Source: an uncultured Spirochaetota bacterium
Lineage (GTDB): Bacteria; Spirochaetota; Spirochaetia; Treponematales; UBA12059
Assembly (NCBI GenBank): GCA_937873275.1
Contig: CALMRC010000020.1
Location: forward strand, 1-58,961
Direction of reading: 5' to 3'
DNA length: 58,961 nt
This document shows, piece by piece, positions 16,744 through 26,788 of this stretch (position 1 is its first letter; every line of letters begins with the position of its first letter). Below the pieces are notes generated by a model, which saw only the letters and a program-made list of their open reading frames with translations, had not been told where the DNA came from and searched no databases. Made by a program: the position numbers and the translations under genes.

Positions 16744-16772
16744 ACTTTTTGCAGTTTTTTCGGAGGTTTTTG

Positions 16773-17974
16773 ATGGAGAAGGTACCATTTTCGATACACG
16801 CACGGACCACTAAAGCCAACAAAAAGGTCTTCTACGCTCAGTTCCGTGATGCCAACGGCCGGCTCGGTTCCGCAGTTTCCACGGGTCAGACCAACCGTGT
16901 GGCTGCCCGTCGCTGGGCGGAAGACCGGCTTCGAAAGTCCGGGATCAACGCGCACGCGATGTCCCAGGAGGGTTGGGCGCCACTGCGTGTCTGGGCTGAA
17001 AGGTTCTACGTTGACGGGTGCCCGCACTGTTCCCGGCTTGCAGAGGAAGGGAAGCCGATCACGTCCGGATGGATCAAGGCCAGCCGGCGATACATGAACA
17101 CCCTTGTCCTCGTGGACAGCGATCTGGCGGACCAGCCCCTAGCCCATATCTCCCGGAACGAGCTGCTCGAATTCCGCACTCGGTCCTTGGCCCGGACCAC
17201 CGTGGTCCAGACCAACCGGGCGATCTCCCTCTTGAAGGTCATCCTCCGGGAGGCCTATTTCCGCGGCATCATCCCGAACGACCCGACCCAGGGGATTGGC
17301 CAAGTCCAGCACCATGCGAAGCCTAAAGCGATCCTCTCAACAGAGGAGCTCCGACTCTTGCTGGAGCGGCGCTTCTGGAACAGCGACCTCTCTCACCTAG
17401 CCTTCACAACCCTGGTCATGACCGGGATGAGGACCGGGGAAATGAGGGCATTGCACTGGGACCAGATCGATTTCGCCTCTGCTCGCCTAAAAATCAGTCG
17501 GGCCGTGAAGAATCGCTCTACGGAGATCGGCCCGCCCAAGAACGGAAAGCCCCGGGTGACCGCGCTCCCGGCATTCCTCTCTGCCGCCTTTCGAACTGCA
17601 TACGAGAAGGACGGCCGCCCCCAGAACGGACTCGTTTTCCTAAGGATGGGAAAGTCCAACCCGTATATTGGTTCCGAAACCAACTTCTGGCTGCCTGCTT
17701 CCGCGCTGGGTTGGAGTCTGAAGGACGCTCGATCAGCCCGCACGCCCTGCGGCACACCGTCGCCACCAGGCTCCTGGACGCCGGAGCGGATCCTCGGAAA
17801 GTACAGGCAGCCCTAGGGTGGCAGTCTACAGCGATCATGGACAACTACACCCACTCGGAGGCTTTCGATTACTCCTCTTTGGGGAACATCCTGGACGCTC
17901 CCGCCACCCACAAGGATATGACAGAAGAGTGTGATAAACCTGACATGCTTACAATAACGGATGCTTTCGAATAG
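16773..17974 (+). pseudogene. Tyrosine integrase interrupted by a frameshift
   Basis: This is a site-specific recombinase of the phage integrase family. The first part (to about 17700) has an N-terminal arm/core-binding region and box I, TGMRTGEMRALHWDQI, with the first catalytic Arg. The remaining catalytic residues, SPHALRHTVATRLL (His-x-x-Arg), LGWQST (Trp) and the nucleophile Tyr in NYTH, are in the -1 frame from about 17710 to the stop at 17974. The frames must join between about 17640 and 17735, consistent with loss of one base. No slippery heptamer is apparent. I start it at ATG 16773 because CGGAGG lies seven bases upstream. It may be a real mutation, a sequencing error or, less likely, programmed. 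Confidence 0.8.
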
Positions 17975-18070
17975 GATATCTTCGGAGCTAAATTAAAGGC
18001 TTCCAGAATCAAATAAATATCGTGAAATAGAAACGCTCACAAGTTGAGGCGGATCCCTGCTTTTTCTCAG

Positions 18071-18099
18071 TTGCGGGCTCTGATATGGCATAGTATTCT
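18071..18099 (+). promoter_or_regulatory. Possible promoter of the defence operon
   Basis: TTGCGG (18071-18076) and TATTCT (18094-18099) are 17 bases apart. Transcription would start near 18106, about 85 bases before the helicase ATG. The gap 17975-18190 is otherwise AT-rich and featureless. Confidence 0.45.
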
Positions 18100-18190
18100 A
18101 AGTCTCGATACTAGAGGCCCTGAGGACCGTGGATCCAGGTGCCATGCTGGTTCTGCCGTCAGGAATCAAAAAACTGTAAGAAGGTCCCCA

Positions 18191-21100
18191 ATGGCAAGGC
18201 TTGAAGACCTCACTCCCCATGCATCCATCCGCGGCATTTTGCCGGAACAGATGGTGTCTGTCGTGTCCGTGCAATGGTTCGGCTCCGCGGCGCTGGAACT
18301 GACATATAAAGAACCAACCGGTAGGGTGGGCAATCGTCTTCTCTACCGGGACGACGAGGCCCGACTCGAACTCGTGGAAACCGGCCGGCCCTGGAGCTTC
18401 GACGGGGAGGGAGCCCTCTTCCGCCTGGTGTCCGAAGCCCAACGGATCCGATTGGCCCACCTCTTCGATCCCGTTCTGGCGGTCCACACCTCCGTGGTGG
18501 AGCCCCTACCACACCAGATCACCGCGGTCTACGAGGCGATGCTGCCCCGCCAGCCCCTGCGGTTCCTCCTGGCGGATGATCCGGGCGCCGGGAAGACCAT
18601 CATGGCGGGGCTCTTGATGAAGGAGTTGGCCGCTCGGGGAGACCTTCAGAGGTGCCTTGTCGTGTGCCCCGGAAGCCTCGCGGAGCAATGGCAGGACGAG
18701 CTCTACCAGCGCTTCCATCTGCCCTTCCAGATCCTGACCAACGACCTTTTGGAGTCAGCCCGCACGGGCAACTGGTTCCTGGAAGTGGACCTAGTCATCG
18801 CCCGGCTGGACAAGCTGGCCCGGGACGAAGCGGTCCAGGAGAAGCTGAAGGCCCCGGACTGCCAGTGGGACTTGGTAGTCTGCGACGAGGCGCACAAGAT
18901 GTCCGCCACCTTCTTCGGCGGGGAAGTAAAGTACACCAAGCGCTTCCAGTTGGGCCGAATGCTTTCCGCGACCACCAGGCACTTCCTCCTCATGACCGCC
19001 ACTCCCCACAACGGCAAGGAGGAGGACTTCCAGCTCTTCCTGTCCCTCCTGGACGGCGACCGGTTCGAAGGCCGGTTCCGGGACGGAGTCCATCAGAGCG
19101 ATGCCGGCGATCTCATGCGCCGGATGGTGAAGGAGCAGCTTCTCAAGTTCGACGGGAAGCCCCTCTTCCCCCAGCGTATCGCCTACACGGTCCCCTACAA
19201 GCTTTCCGCCCTGGAGGCGTCCCTGTACGCCGCGGTGACTACCTACGTCCGGGAGGAGTTCAACCGGGCCGAGGACCTGGAGAACGAGAAACGCACCCGC
19301 ACCGTGGGCTTCGCCCTGACGGTCCTCCAGCGGAGGCTGGCTTCCTCTCCGGAAGCCATCTATCAGTCCCTGAAGCGGAGGCGGGAGCGCCTGGAGACCC
19401 GGCTCCGGGAGATGGAGCTAGTCCACCGGGGCCAATCGGCCGCGGGCGACCTGGGTTCCGGCCCCGTCCTGGACGAGGAGGACGTGGAGGACCTGGATGA
19501 GGCCCCGGACAACGAGGTGGAGGCCGCAGAAGAGGAGATCCTGGACCAGGCCACCGCAGCCCGGACCATCCAGGAGCTCAAGGCCGAGATTTCCACCCTC
19601 CGGCACCTGGAGGAGCTGGCCGGCAGTGTCCGGCGGAGCGGCCAGGACACCAAGTGGCGGGAACTGGCCGGGCTCTTCTCGGAGATCTTCCGGGCCGATC
19701 CCGGCGACGTGTCCGCCGGACCCGCCGCAGCGGAAATCCGGCCCAAACCCTCCCCGAAACAGAAGATCGTCATCTTCACGGAGCACCGGGACACCCTCAA
19801 CTACCTGCGCCGGAACATCCAGACCCTCCTGGGCCGGGAAGACGCGGTGGTTGAGATCCACGGCGGCATGGGCCGGGAAGAGCGGATCAAGCACCAGGAG
19901 GCATTCAAGTTCCAGGCGGAGGTCCAAGTCCTCCTGGCCACGGACGCCGCGGGGGAGGGCATCAACCTCCAGCGTGCCCACCTGATGGTCAACTACGACC
20001 TGCCCTGGAACCCCAACCGGCTGGAACAACGATTCGGGCGAATCCACCGGATCGGCCAGACCGAGGTCTGCTTCCTGTGGAACCTCGTGGCCGCGGAAAC
20101 CCGGGAGGGCGACGTCTACCGCACCTTGCTGGACAAGCTGGCCGAGGCCCGGCAGGCCCTGGGCGGACAGGTCTTCGACGTGCTGGGCAAGCTCCAGTTC
20201 GAGGGCAAGTCCCTCCGGGACCTCCTGATCGAGGCGGTGCGGTACGGCGAGCGGCCGGACGTCCGGGAAATGCTGAATCGGGTAGTGGAGAACGCCCTGG
20301 ACCGAGGCAAGCTGGAAGAGCTCCTGGAAGAACGGGTCCTGGTCCACGACGCAATGGACGCCAGCCGCGTCCGGAAGATCAGGGAGGAGATGGAGCGCGC
20401 GGAAGCCCGGAGGCTCCAGCCCCACTACATCGAGTCCTTCTTCCTGCAAGCCTTTTCCCGGCTGGGCGGCACGATGCGCCTCCGGGAGCCGAAGAGGTAC
20501 GAGATCACCCACGTGCCGGCCTCGGTCCGGAGTCGGGACCGGGAAATCGGGATACGGGAGACCGTCCTGCCCCGTTACGAGCGGGCGACCTTCGAGAAGG
20601 ACTCGATCGCTCCCCCGGGACAGCCCCTGGCGGCGTTCCTCTGCCCGGGCTCCCCCCTGCTGGACGCGGTCCTGGACCTGACCCTGGAGCGGAACCGGGA
20701 CCTCCTGCGGCGCGGCGCGGTCCTGGTGGACGACCGGGATTTCGGCAAGGCCACCCGGGTGGTCTTCTACCTGGAACACTCCATACAGGACGCCAGCCTG
20801 ACCCGGTCCGGAGAGCGAAGGACCGTTTCCCGGAGGGTCCTGCACGTCGAACTGGACCCCGTCGGAATCCCCCGGCACGCCCAGTGCGCCCCGTACCTGG
20901 ACTACCGGCCCCTGGCGGAGGACGAGCCGAAGGTGGAGGAGATCCTTGCCAGCCCCGAATGCGCCTGGATCGGCAAGGACCTGGAACGCCAGGCCCAGAC
21001 CTACGCGGTCACATCCGTGGTGCCGGAGCATCTGGAAGAGGTGGATCGGGAACGTCTGGGGCGCATCGAGAAGACCCGGGCTGCCGTCAAGGAGCGCCTG

Positions 21101-21751
21101 ACCAAGGAGATCAACTACTGGGATCATAGGGCGGAAGAGCTCAAGCTCCAGGAGAGGGCGGGCAAGGCCAATGCGCGACTCAACTCCGAGGAGGCCCGCA
21201 GGCGGGCGGACCTGCTCCAGGGGCGGCTGCAGAAGCGACTTCAGGAGCTCGAGAACGAGGCCCAGTTGAGCCCCCTGCCGCCGGTCATCCAGGGCGGATT
21301 TTTGGTAGTGTCCCGGGGCCTTCTTCTAGCCCTACAGGGCAAGCCCCTGCCGGAGCGATCTCATCCCGTAGACACCCAGGAGAGCGCGGCCCGGGCCCGG
21401 GCCATCATCATGGATATCGAGCGGAGCCTGGGATACGAGCCCCGGGACCGGGAGTTCGAGAAGGTCGGGTACGACATCGAGAGCCGGGTGCCCCAGACCG
21501 GGAAGCTCCGGTTCATCGAGGTGAAGGGCCGGGTCTCCGGGGCGTCGTCCATCACGGTCACCCGGAACGAGATCCTCACCTCCCTCAACAAGCCCGAGGA
21601 CTTCATCCTGGCCATCGTGGAGTTCCTGCCCGAGGGCGGGCACAAGGTCCACTACGTGCGCCGGCCCTTCCAGGCCGAGCCGGACTTCCTCCTGACCAGC
21701 TCGGACTACGACTTTGCGGGCTTGATCGCCCGGGCGGAGGAGCCCCGGTGA
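18191..21751 (+). CDS. SNF2-family helicase with C-terminal DUF3883
   Basis: This is a superfamily 2 DNA translocase of the type found in DISARM (DrmD) and helicase-methylase-ATPase defence systems. The 1186-residue product has Walker A DDPGAGKTIMAG (near 126-137), the DEAH box VVCDEAHKM (near 229), motif III TATPHNG, a long coiled and acidic insert (about 400-520), the helicase C domain with RFGRIHRIGQTE (near 610-620), and a C-terminal DUF3883 region (GYDIESR...RFIEVKGR, about 1089-1160), probably a degraded nuclease-like or DNA-contact fold. I start at ATG 18191 after AAGG; the frame extends upstream without homology. It is the first gene of the island operon and Fic follows after 84 bases. 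Confidence 0.9.
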   Translation: MARLEDLTPHASIRGILPEQMVSVVSVQWFGSAALELTYKEPTGRVGNRLLYRDDEARLELVETGRPWSFDGEGALFRLVSEAQRIRLAHLFDPVLAVHTSVVEPLPHQITAVYEAMLPRQPLRFLLADDPGAGKTIMAGLLMKELAARGDLQRCLVVCPGSLAEQWQDELYQRFHLPFQILTNDLLESARTGNWFLEVDLVIARLDKLARDEAVQEKLKAPDCQWDLVVCDEAHKMSATFFGGEVKYTKRFQLGRMLSATTRHFLLMTATPHNGKEEDFQLFLSLLDGDRFEGRFRDGVHQSDAGDLMRRMVKEQLLKFDGKPLFPQRIAYTVPYKLSALEASLYAAVTTYVREEFNRAEDLENEKRTRTVGFALTVLQRRLASSPEAIYQSLKRRRERLETRLREMELVHRGQSAAGDLGSGPVLDEEDVEDLDEAPDNEVEAAEEEILDQATAARTIQELKAEISTLRHLEELAGSVRRSGQDTKWRELAGLFSEIFRADPGDVSAGPAAAEIRPKPSPKQKIVIFTEHRDTLNYLRRNIQTLLGREDAVVEIHGGMGREERIKHQEAFKFQAEVQVLLATDAAGEGINLQRAHLMVNYDLPWNPNRLEQRFGRIHRIGQTEVCFLWNLVAAETREGDVYRTLLDKLAEARQALGGQVFDVLGKLQFEGKSLRDLLIEAVRYGERPDVREMLNRVVENALDRGKLEELLEERVLVHDAMDASRVRKIREEMERAEARRLQPHYIESFFLQAFSRLGGTMRLREPKRYEITHVPASVRSRDREIGIRETVLPRYERATFEKDSIAPPGQPLAAFLCPGSPLLDAVLDLTLERNRDLLRRGAVLVDDRDFGKATRVVFYLEHSIQDASLTRSGERRTVSRRVLHVELDPVGIPRHAQCAPYLDYRPLAEDEPKVEEILASPECAWIGKDLERQAQTYAVTSVVPEHLEEVDRERLGRIEKTRAAVKERLTKEINYWDHRAEELKLQERAGKANARLNSEEARRRADLLQGRLQKRLQELENEAQLSPLPPVIQGGFLVVSRGLLLALQGKPLPERSHPVDTQESAARARAIIMDIERSLGYEPRDREFEKVGYDIESRVPQTGKLRFIEVKGRVSGASSITVTRNEILTSLNKPEDFILAIVEFLPEGGHKVHYVRRPFQAEPDFLLTSSDYDFAGLIARAEEPR

Positions 21752-21783
21752 GGCGTCCGGGGCGCCATGTTCCATTCTGTGAT

Positions 21784-21829
21784 ATATGCCCCGGGATATG
21801 TCGCAAAAAGACGGAAAATGCGATATACT
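21784..21829 (+). promoter_or_regulatory. Dyad-rich control region before the Fic gene
   Basis: ATATGCC-CC-GGGATAT (21784-21799) is an imperfect palindrome. TATGTCGC (from 21797) and GCGATATA (21820-21827) form a second inverted repeat. TATACT (21824-21829) could be a -10 box, which would place transcription start at about the Fic ATG (21836); no good -35 is visible. Together these suggest a local, perhaps autoregulated promoter. Confidence 0.35.
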
Positions 21830-21835
21830 AAACCG

Positions 21836-22924
21836 ATGGATCCTCGCAAGCCTTTCACCCCGCCGCCCCTACCGCCCGACCTCGACTGGGAGGCGAAGGA
21901 TCTGACGCAGCTTCTCCTGGCGGCCCGGACTGCATTGGGAGAACTGAACGGATTCTCCTTCGCCGTGCCCAACCCGATGCTCCTGCTGACACCGTCCATC
22001 ATTCGGGAATCAGTAGAAAGCTCACGGATCGAGAACATCAACACCACCGTCGAGCTTGCGCTCCAGGGCTGGCTCTTTCCCGAGGAGGAACGGCGCCAGC
22101 CGGACAAGGAGGTCCTCCGATATCGGGACGCCGTGCTCTGGGGCTGGAAGGAACTGGAACGTCTTCCCATCGGGCACCGGGTGATCTGCGGGATCTTCGA
22201 AAAGCTCCTGCCTGATATGGGCGGCGAGTACCGGAGGTTGCCGAACGCCATCCAGAACAGCCAGACCGGGGATATCCTGTATACCCCGCCGCCCGCAGAC
22301 GCCGTACCTTCCTGCATGGCTGAATGGGAGAGGTTCCAAAATGCCCCTGCGGGATCCATCGATCCCCTGATCAAGGCCGTCCTTCTGCACTACCAGTTCG
22401 AGGCCATCCATCCCTTCCCGGACGGCAACGGGCGGACCGGCCGGATCCTTCTGGTGCTGGGGCTCGTACGGGACGGGTTCCTTAGGCTTCCCATTCTCTA
22501 CCTCTCCGCGTTCATCAACAAGAACCGCTCCCGGTACTACGAACTCCTTTCCGGCGTCACCCAACAGGGCGCCTGGATGGAGTGGGTCCAGTTCCTTCTG
22601 GGCGGGATCGTGGAGCAGGCCCGAAGCACCACGGAGACATTGCAGAGGATCTATGCGCTGTACCAGAGACAGAGGGATCGCATTCGCACTTTGTCCGGCC
22701 GGATCGCCGCCTTGGACATGGCGGAGCAGATCTTCCTGAATCCCATCCAATCTCCGGTGAATCTGGGACGGGCCTTGAGCGTCCACTACACCACAGCTAC
22801 GCGATACCTCAAGAGTCTGGAAGGGGCGGGTATCCTGGAGCATATGGAAATCGGGAAGTACCAGCTCTATGTGCACCGGGAATTGATCGAAATAGTTTCC
22901 GGTAATGATGTAGGAAGTCATTAA
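21836..22924 (+). CDS. Fic/DOC protein, class II (self-inhibited)
   Basis: Fic enzymes transfer AMP or another nucleotide part onto target proteins and can act as toxins. The 362-residue product has the complete active site HPFPDGNGRTGR at residues 192-203. An N-terminal inhibitory helix, S62-S-R-I-E66-N67, matches the (S/T)xxxE(G/N) rule, so the protein is class II and does not need a separate antitoxin. The C-terminus (about 290-355) looks like a winged helix that could bind DNA. I start at ATG 21836; ATG 21818 is also in frame, and neither has a clear ribosome binding site. The stop is one base before the SIR2-like gene. Confidence 0.88.
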   Translation: MDPRKPFTPPPLPPDLDWEAKDLTQLLLAARTALGELNGFSFAVPNPMLLLTPSIIRESVESSRIENINTTVELALQGWLFPEEERRQPDKEVLRYRDAVLWGWKELERLPIGHRVICGIFEKLLPDMGGEYRRLPNAIQNSQTGDILYTPPPADAVPSCMAEWERFQNAPAGSIDPLIKAVLLHYQFEAIHPFPDGNGRTGRILLVLGLVRDGFLRLPILYLSAFINKNRSRYYELLSGVTQQGAWMEWVQFLLGGIVEQARSTTETLQRIYALYQRQRDRIRTLSGRIAALDMAEQIFLNPIQSPVNLGRALSVHYTTATRYLKSLEGAGILEHMEIGKYQLYVHRELIEIVSGNDVGSH

Positions 22925-22925
22925 G

Positions 22926-23867
22926 ATGGGGCGATTAATTCCTGAAAGTTTTATTGAAACCCTATGTGAACCAAATAATTTATTTATTTTAGGCGCAGGG
23001 GCTTCTGCTGAATTTATCAAGCCCGGCAATGGATTCTATAGAAAAATAGGCTCGCTTTGGCTTGACGGGGGAGGCTATTCTCCTCGCCGAAGTTCATCCT
23101 CTATAGCTAAGAAGATCATTGAAAGTGGTGTGTTTCGCGATGGACTCGATGCTGCGATCATTTCTTCCATACCTGAACGTGGTGGCGAATGGCTTGTTTC
23201 GTATATTTTATCCCTTCCAAATAGCATTCAGCGGTTTTTTAGTTATGAGGTATTTAAGAAATTTCAACGCCCATTCAGTATCGTCAACTATAACCATGAC
23301 AATCTTGCCCGTTTAAGTCTAAAAAACGTCGAAGAAGTTACAATCCAGGAGCCACATGGTTCATCTCATCCGCGGTTATGTGAATTATTTGATTCATTTG
23401 AAGTACAGGAACTCGCCGATTTTGACATTCCAGCCCCATTTTCTGAACGGCTTATTATGCTTCGGAAAGAGCCTTCTGAGTTTTCTCGTTCAAGTTTTTT
23501 TTCTTACCTCGATCGATATAGGACGTATCTAAATAAAGTGATTTTTATTGGCTACACTTTTAGCCAACAACCGGATGGTTCAAGAGATGATTCTATCTCC
23601 TTTGAGTATTTTTCTGAATATCTCCATTGCCGCAAAGTTTTTATTGTATCTCCAAATCCCGAACAACTTGCAGAAGAGCTAAGAGATATTTCAAGGAGTA
23701 AGAATATCCAACCAATTCCCCTAAAATGGAATCTATTTTCTGAAGCAGTTATTCGATTGCGTATCCTATTTAACATTGAAAGCCGATCTTTCAGCTGTCG
23801 ATTCACGGATGATGTTGAAAGAATGTATTCACAACTGGAATCTGAAGAGGAAAACCAAATACAATGA
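22926..23867 (+). CDS. SIR2-like protein, probable NADase effector
   Basis: The 313-residue product has the scattered marks of a SIR2-like fold: LGAGAS at 22-27 (nucleotide loop), NYNHD at 121-125 (in place of the usual TxNYD), a His in EPHGSS at 144 and IGYTFS at 208-213. SIR2-like proteins in phage defence often destroy NAD to abort infection; that role is inferred here. Sequence outside these motifs is unfamiliar. The gene starts one base after the Fic stop and ends in an ATGA overlap with the methylase, so it is firmly inside the operon. Yet it is strongly AT-rich (rows of 35-37% GC counted by hand at 23281 and 23581), pointing to a foreign source. Confidence 0.7.
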   Translation: MGRLIPESFIETLCEPNNLFILGAGASAEFIKPGNGFYRKIGSLWLDGGGYSPRRSSSSIAKKIIESGVFRDGLDAAIISSIPERGGEWLVSYILSLPNSIQRFFSYEVFKKFQRPFSIVNYNHDNLARLSLKNVEEVTIQEPHGSSHPRLCELFDSFEVQELADFDIPAPFSERLIMLRKEPSEFSRSSFFSYLDRYRTYLNKVIFIGYTFSQQPDGSRDDSISFEYFSEYLHCRKVFIVSPNPEQLAEELRDISRSKNIQPIPLKWNLFSEAVIRLRILFNIESRSFSCRFTDDVERMYSQLESEEENQIQ

Positions 23868-26761
23868 ACACTTCTAGCATCTCCCCCAAGAAACTCATCG
23901 AGGTCGCACTTCCCCTGGAGGCCATCAATATTGCCAGCGCCCGGGAGAAATCCATCCGACACGGACACCCTAGTACCCTGCACCTCTGGTGGGCCCGGCG
24001 ACCCCTGGCTGCGGCGCGGGCGGTGATCTTCGCCCAGATGGTGGACGACCCTTCCTCGTTCCCGGACCTCTTCCCCACCGAGAAAGCCCAGGAGAAGGAG
24101 CGGAAGCGCCTGTTCAAGATCATCGAGGACCTGGTCCAGTGGGAGAACACCACCAACGAGACGGTGCTCCAGGCGGCACGGGACGAGATCTGGGCCAGCT
24201 GGCGCCGGACCTGCGCCCTGAACGCGGACCATCCCCGGGCCGCGGAGCTCTTCGACCGGAACAAGCTGCCTGGTTTCCACGACCCCTTCGCGGGGGGCGG
24301 GTCCCTGCCCCTGGAGGCCCAGCGCCTGGGCCTGGAGGCCTGGGCCAGCGATCTCAATCCCGTGGCAGTCCTGATCAACAAGGCCATGATCGAGATCCCG
24401 CCCAAGTTCGCGGGCCGGCCCCCGGTCAATCCCGAGGCCCGGAGGGACAAGGACCTGATCGCCCGGGAGTGGAATGGCGCCCGCGGCCTGGCCGAGGACG
24501 TGCGGTACTACGGGAAGTGGATGCGGGACGAGGCGGAGAAGCGGATCGGCCACCTGTACCCCAAGGTGGAGGTGACGCCCGAAATGGCCGCCGAGCGGCC
24601 GGACCTCAAGCCCTACGTTGGACAGCGCCTGACGGTCATCGCCTGGATCTGGGCCCGGACCGTGAAGAGCCCCAACCCGGCCTTCCGGAACGTGGACGTG
24701 CCCCTGGCTTCCACCTTCCTGCTCTCCACCAAGCCGGGCAAGGAAGCTTACGTCCAGCCGGTGATCGAGAAGGGAGGCTACCGGTTCACCGTAAAGGTCG
24801 GGAAGCCGAAGGATCCCGAGGCGGCGAAGAACGGGACTAAGCTGGCGCGAGCAAATTTCACTTGCATTATGTCGGGTGCACCGATTTCTGGTGATTATAT
24901 AAAAGCAGAAGGAGTGGCAAAGCGAATCGGTTCTCGGTTGATGGCCATTGTTGCGGAAGGTGCTCGAGGACGAGTCTATTTGACCCCCTTGCCGGAGCAT
25001 CACGCGGTGGCACAACAAGCTGTACCTACATGGTTTCCTGAAGGTGAGATCGCGAAACATATGACAGGCGGTAATTGCACACCTTACGGATTGACCTCAT
25101 GGGGTGACCTCTTCACCCCCCGCCAGCTCGTGGCTCTGACCACCTTCTCCGATCTCGTGGGCGAGGCGCGGGAGCTGGTATGGAAGGACGCCGCAGCGGC
25201 CGGGATGGCGGAGGATGGGCAGAGGATCGCGGACGGGGGAAGCGGGGCCGCGGCCTACGCGGATGCGGTGGCGGTGTATTTGGGGTTAAACGTCAGTAGA
25301 CTTTCGAATAGAACTGCGACGTTAAACTTTTGGGATTCATTGGGAGAAAAAATTCAACAAGTTTTTGCACGACAGGCATTGCCAATGACTTGGGATTATG
25401 TTGAAGGGAATCCATTAAGCAACTCATCAGGTAATTTCTTTGGGCAATTAGAATACTTGATGCATGTTGTAAATGAATCATTGCCTTCAAAACCAGAGGG
25501 ATATGTTTTTCAAAACGATGCACAAAGCCAAAGCATTACTTCAAACAAAATTGTATCAACCGATCCTCCCTATTACGATAACATCGGTTACGCAGATCTT
25601 TCAGATTTTTTCTATACTTGGATACGTCGTTCGATTCGTTCAATCTTTCCTGAAATGTTTGCAACCCTCGCTGTTCCAAAGGTAGAAGAACTTGTCGCCA
25701 CACCATACCGTCACGGAAGCAAAGAAAAAGCAGAGGGATTCTTCCTGGATGGAATGACACAAGCAATGCGATGCCTGCGACACCAAGCAAATATTGGCTT
25801 CCCTGTAACAATTTATTATGCTTTCAAGCAGGCCGAAGTAAAAAGTGATTCCGGTACTTCGAGCACAGGATGGGAGACTTTCCTAGATGCAATCATTAAT
25901 GCAGGGTTCAGTCTAACTGGTACTTGGCCAATTAGAACTGAATTGACTGGGAATCTTAAAAAGAACTTTGCAGCTCTCGCCTCCAGCATTGTCCTCGTCT
26001 GTCGCCGCCGCCCGGAGGATGCCCCGGAGGCTTCCCGCCGGGAGTTCCTGGCCGCCCTGCATGCCGAGCTCAAGCCCGCCTTGGTACAGCTCCAGAAGGG
26101 CAACATCGCCCCCGTGGACCTGGCCCAGTCCGCCATCGGCCCGGGCATGGCGGTCTTCACCCGGTACTCCAAGGTCCTGGATGCCTCGGGGAAGGCCGTG
26201 TCCGTGCGGGAAGCCCTGGCCCTGATCAACCAGGCCCTGGACGAGATCCTGGCGGAGCAGGAGGGGGACTTCGACGCGGACACCCGCTGGGCCCTGGTCT
26301 GGTTCGAGCAATTCGGCTTTGCCGAGGCGGAGTACGGAGAAGCGGAAAAGCTTTCCAAGGCCAAGGACACCTCTGTAGCTGGCATGGCCGAGGCGGGCAT
26401 CCTGGTCTCCGGCAAGGGCAAGGTCCGCCTCCTCAAGCCCGCGGAGCTGGACCCGGCCTGGGATCCCGCCAAGGATACGCGCCTGACCTCCTGGGAGACC
26501 GTGCACCAGTTGGTACGTGTCCTGGAGTCCCGGGGGGAAGGCGCCGCCGCGGACCTGGTCCGCTCCCTGGGAGACAAGGCCGAGACCGCACGAGAACTCT
26601 GCTACCGCCTCTACACCCTCTGCGAGCGCAAGAAGCGCGCCCAGGACGCCCTGTCCTACAACGCCCTGGTACAGAGCTGGCCGGAGATTCTCAGGCTGGC
26701 GCAGGAGGGGGGGAAGGGCAAGCCATCTGTGGGGGAATTGTTCGACGGAATACAGGATTGA
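23864..26761 (+). CDS. DUF1156 DNA adenine methyltransferase
   Basis: This is an amino-methyltransferase of the DUF1156 type linked to phage defence, probably marking host DNA. The 965-residue product opens with the DUF1156 region ([20 protein letters not shown], then [18 protein letters not shown]). Motif [19 protein letters not shown], is near residue 139 and binds S-adenosylmethionine. The catalytic motif [20 protein letters not shown] is near 567. The frame is intact, but composition changes sharply: about 24841-25110 and 25280-25980 are AT-rich, while the flanks are GC-rich (38% against 73% in hand-counted rows). The second patch covers the catalytic motif, so this part of the gene seems to have been exchanged. 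Confidence 0.9.
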   Translation: MNTSSISPKKLIEVALPLEAINIASAREKSIRHGHPSTLHLWWARRPLAAARAVIFAQMVDDPSSFPDLFPTEKAQEKERKRLFKIIEDLVQWENTTNETVLQAARDEIWASWRRTCALNADHPRAAELFDRNKLPGFHDPFAGGGSLPLEAQRLGLEAWASDLNPVAVLINKAMIEIPPKFAGRPPVNPEARRDKDLIAREWNGARGLAEDVRYYGKWMRDEAEKRIGHLYPKVEVTPEMAAERPDLKPYVGQRLTVIAWIWARTVKSPNPAFRNVDVPLASTFLLSTKPGKEAYVQPVIEKGGYRFTVKVGKPKDPEAAKNGTKLARANFTCIMSGAPISGDYIKAEGVAKRIGSRLMAIVAEGARGRVYLTPLPEHHAVAQQAVPTWFPEGEIAKHMTGGNCTPYGLTSWGDLFTPRQLVALTTFSDLVGEARELVWKDAAAAGMAEDGQRIADGGSGAAAYADAVAVYLGLNVSRLSNRTATLNFWDSLGEKIQQVFARQALPMTWDYVEGNPLSNSSGNFFGQLEYLMHVVNESLPSKPEGYVFQNDAQSQSITSNKIVSTDPPYYDNIGYADLSDFFYTWIRRSIRSIFPEMFATLAVPKVEELVATPYRHGSKEKAEGFFLDGMTQAMRCLRHQANIGFPVTIYYAFKQAEVKSDSGTSSTGWETFLDAIINAGFSLTGTWPIRTELTGNLKKNFAALASSIVLVCRRRPEDAPEASRREFLAALHAELKPALVQLQKGNIAPVDLAQSAIGPGMAVFTRYSKVLDASGKAVSVREALALINQALDEILAEQEGDFDADTRWALVWFEQFGFAEAEYGEAEKLSKAKDTSVAGMAEAGILVSGKGKVRLLKPAELDPAWDPAKDTRLTSWETVHQLVRVLESRGEGAAADLVRSLGDKAETARELCYRLYTLCERKKRAQDALSYNALVQSWPEILRLAQEGGKGKPSVGELFDGIQD

Positions 26762-26788
26762 AAATAATCCGAACAAGGGGAGTGCGCT

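Larger units (their letters stand above)
16505..16772 (+). other. Gap holding the island's left edge
   Basis: Bases 16505-16628 are GC-rich host DNA between the NHL gene and the island; they include a TATGCT hexamer (16556-16561) that might be the -10 box of the displaced tRNA-Thr promoter, but no matching -35 is seen. From 16629 the sequence is AT-rich island DNA with the left att copy, a hairpin TCGAGT-TTTT-ACTCGA (16708-16723) and a TCTGAG repeat. The integrase ribosome binding site CGGAGG is at 16761-16766. Confidence 0.6.

Noticed and set aside
19418-21127. Open minus-strand frame of 569 codons inside the helicase gene
   Set aside because: It lies wholly within the coding region of a clear SNF2 helicase and has no recognisable domain.
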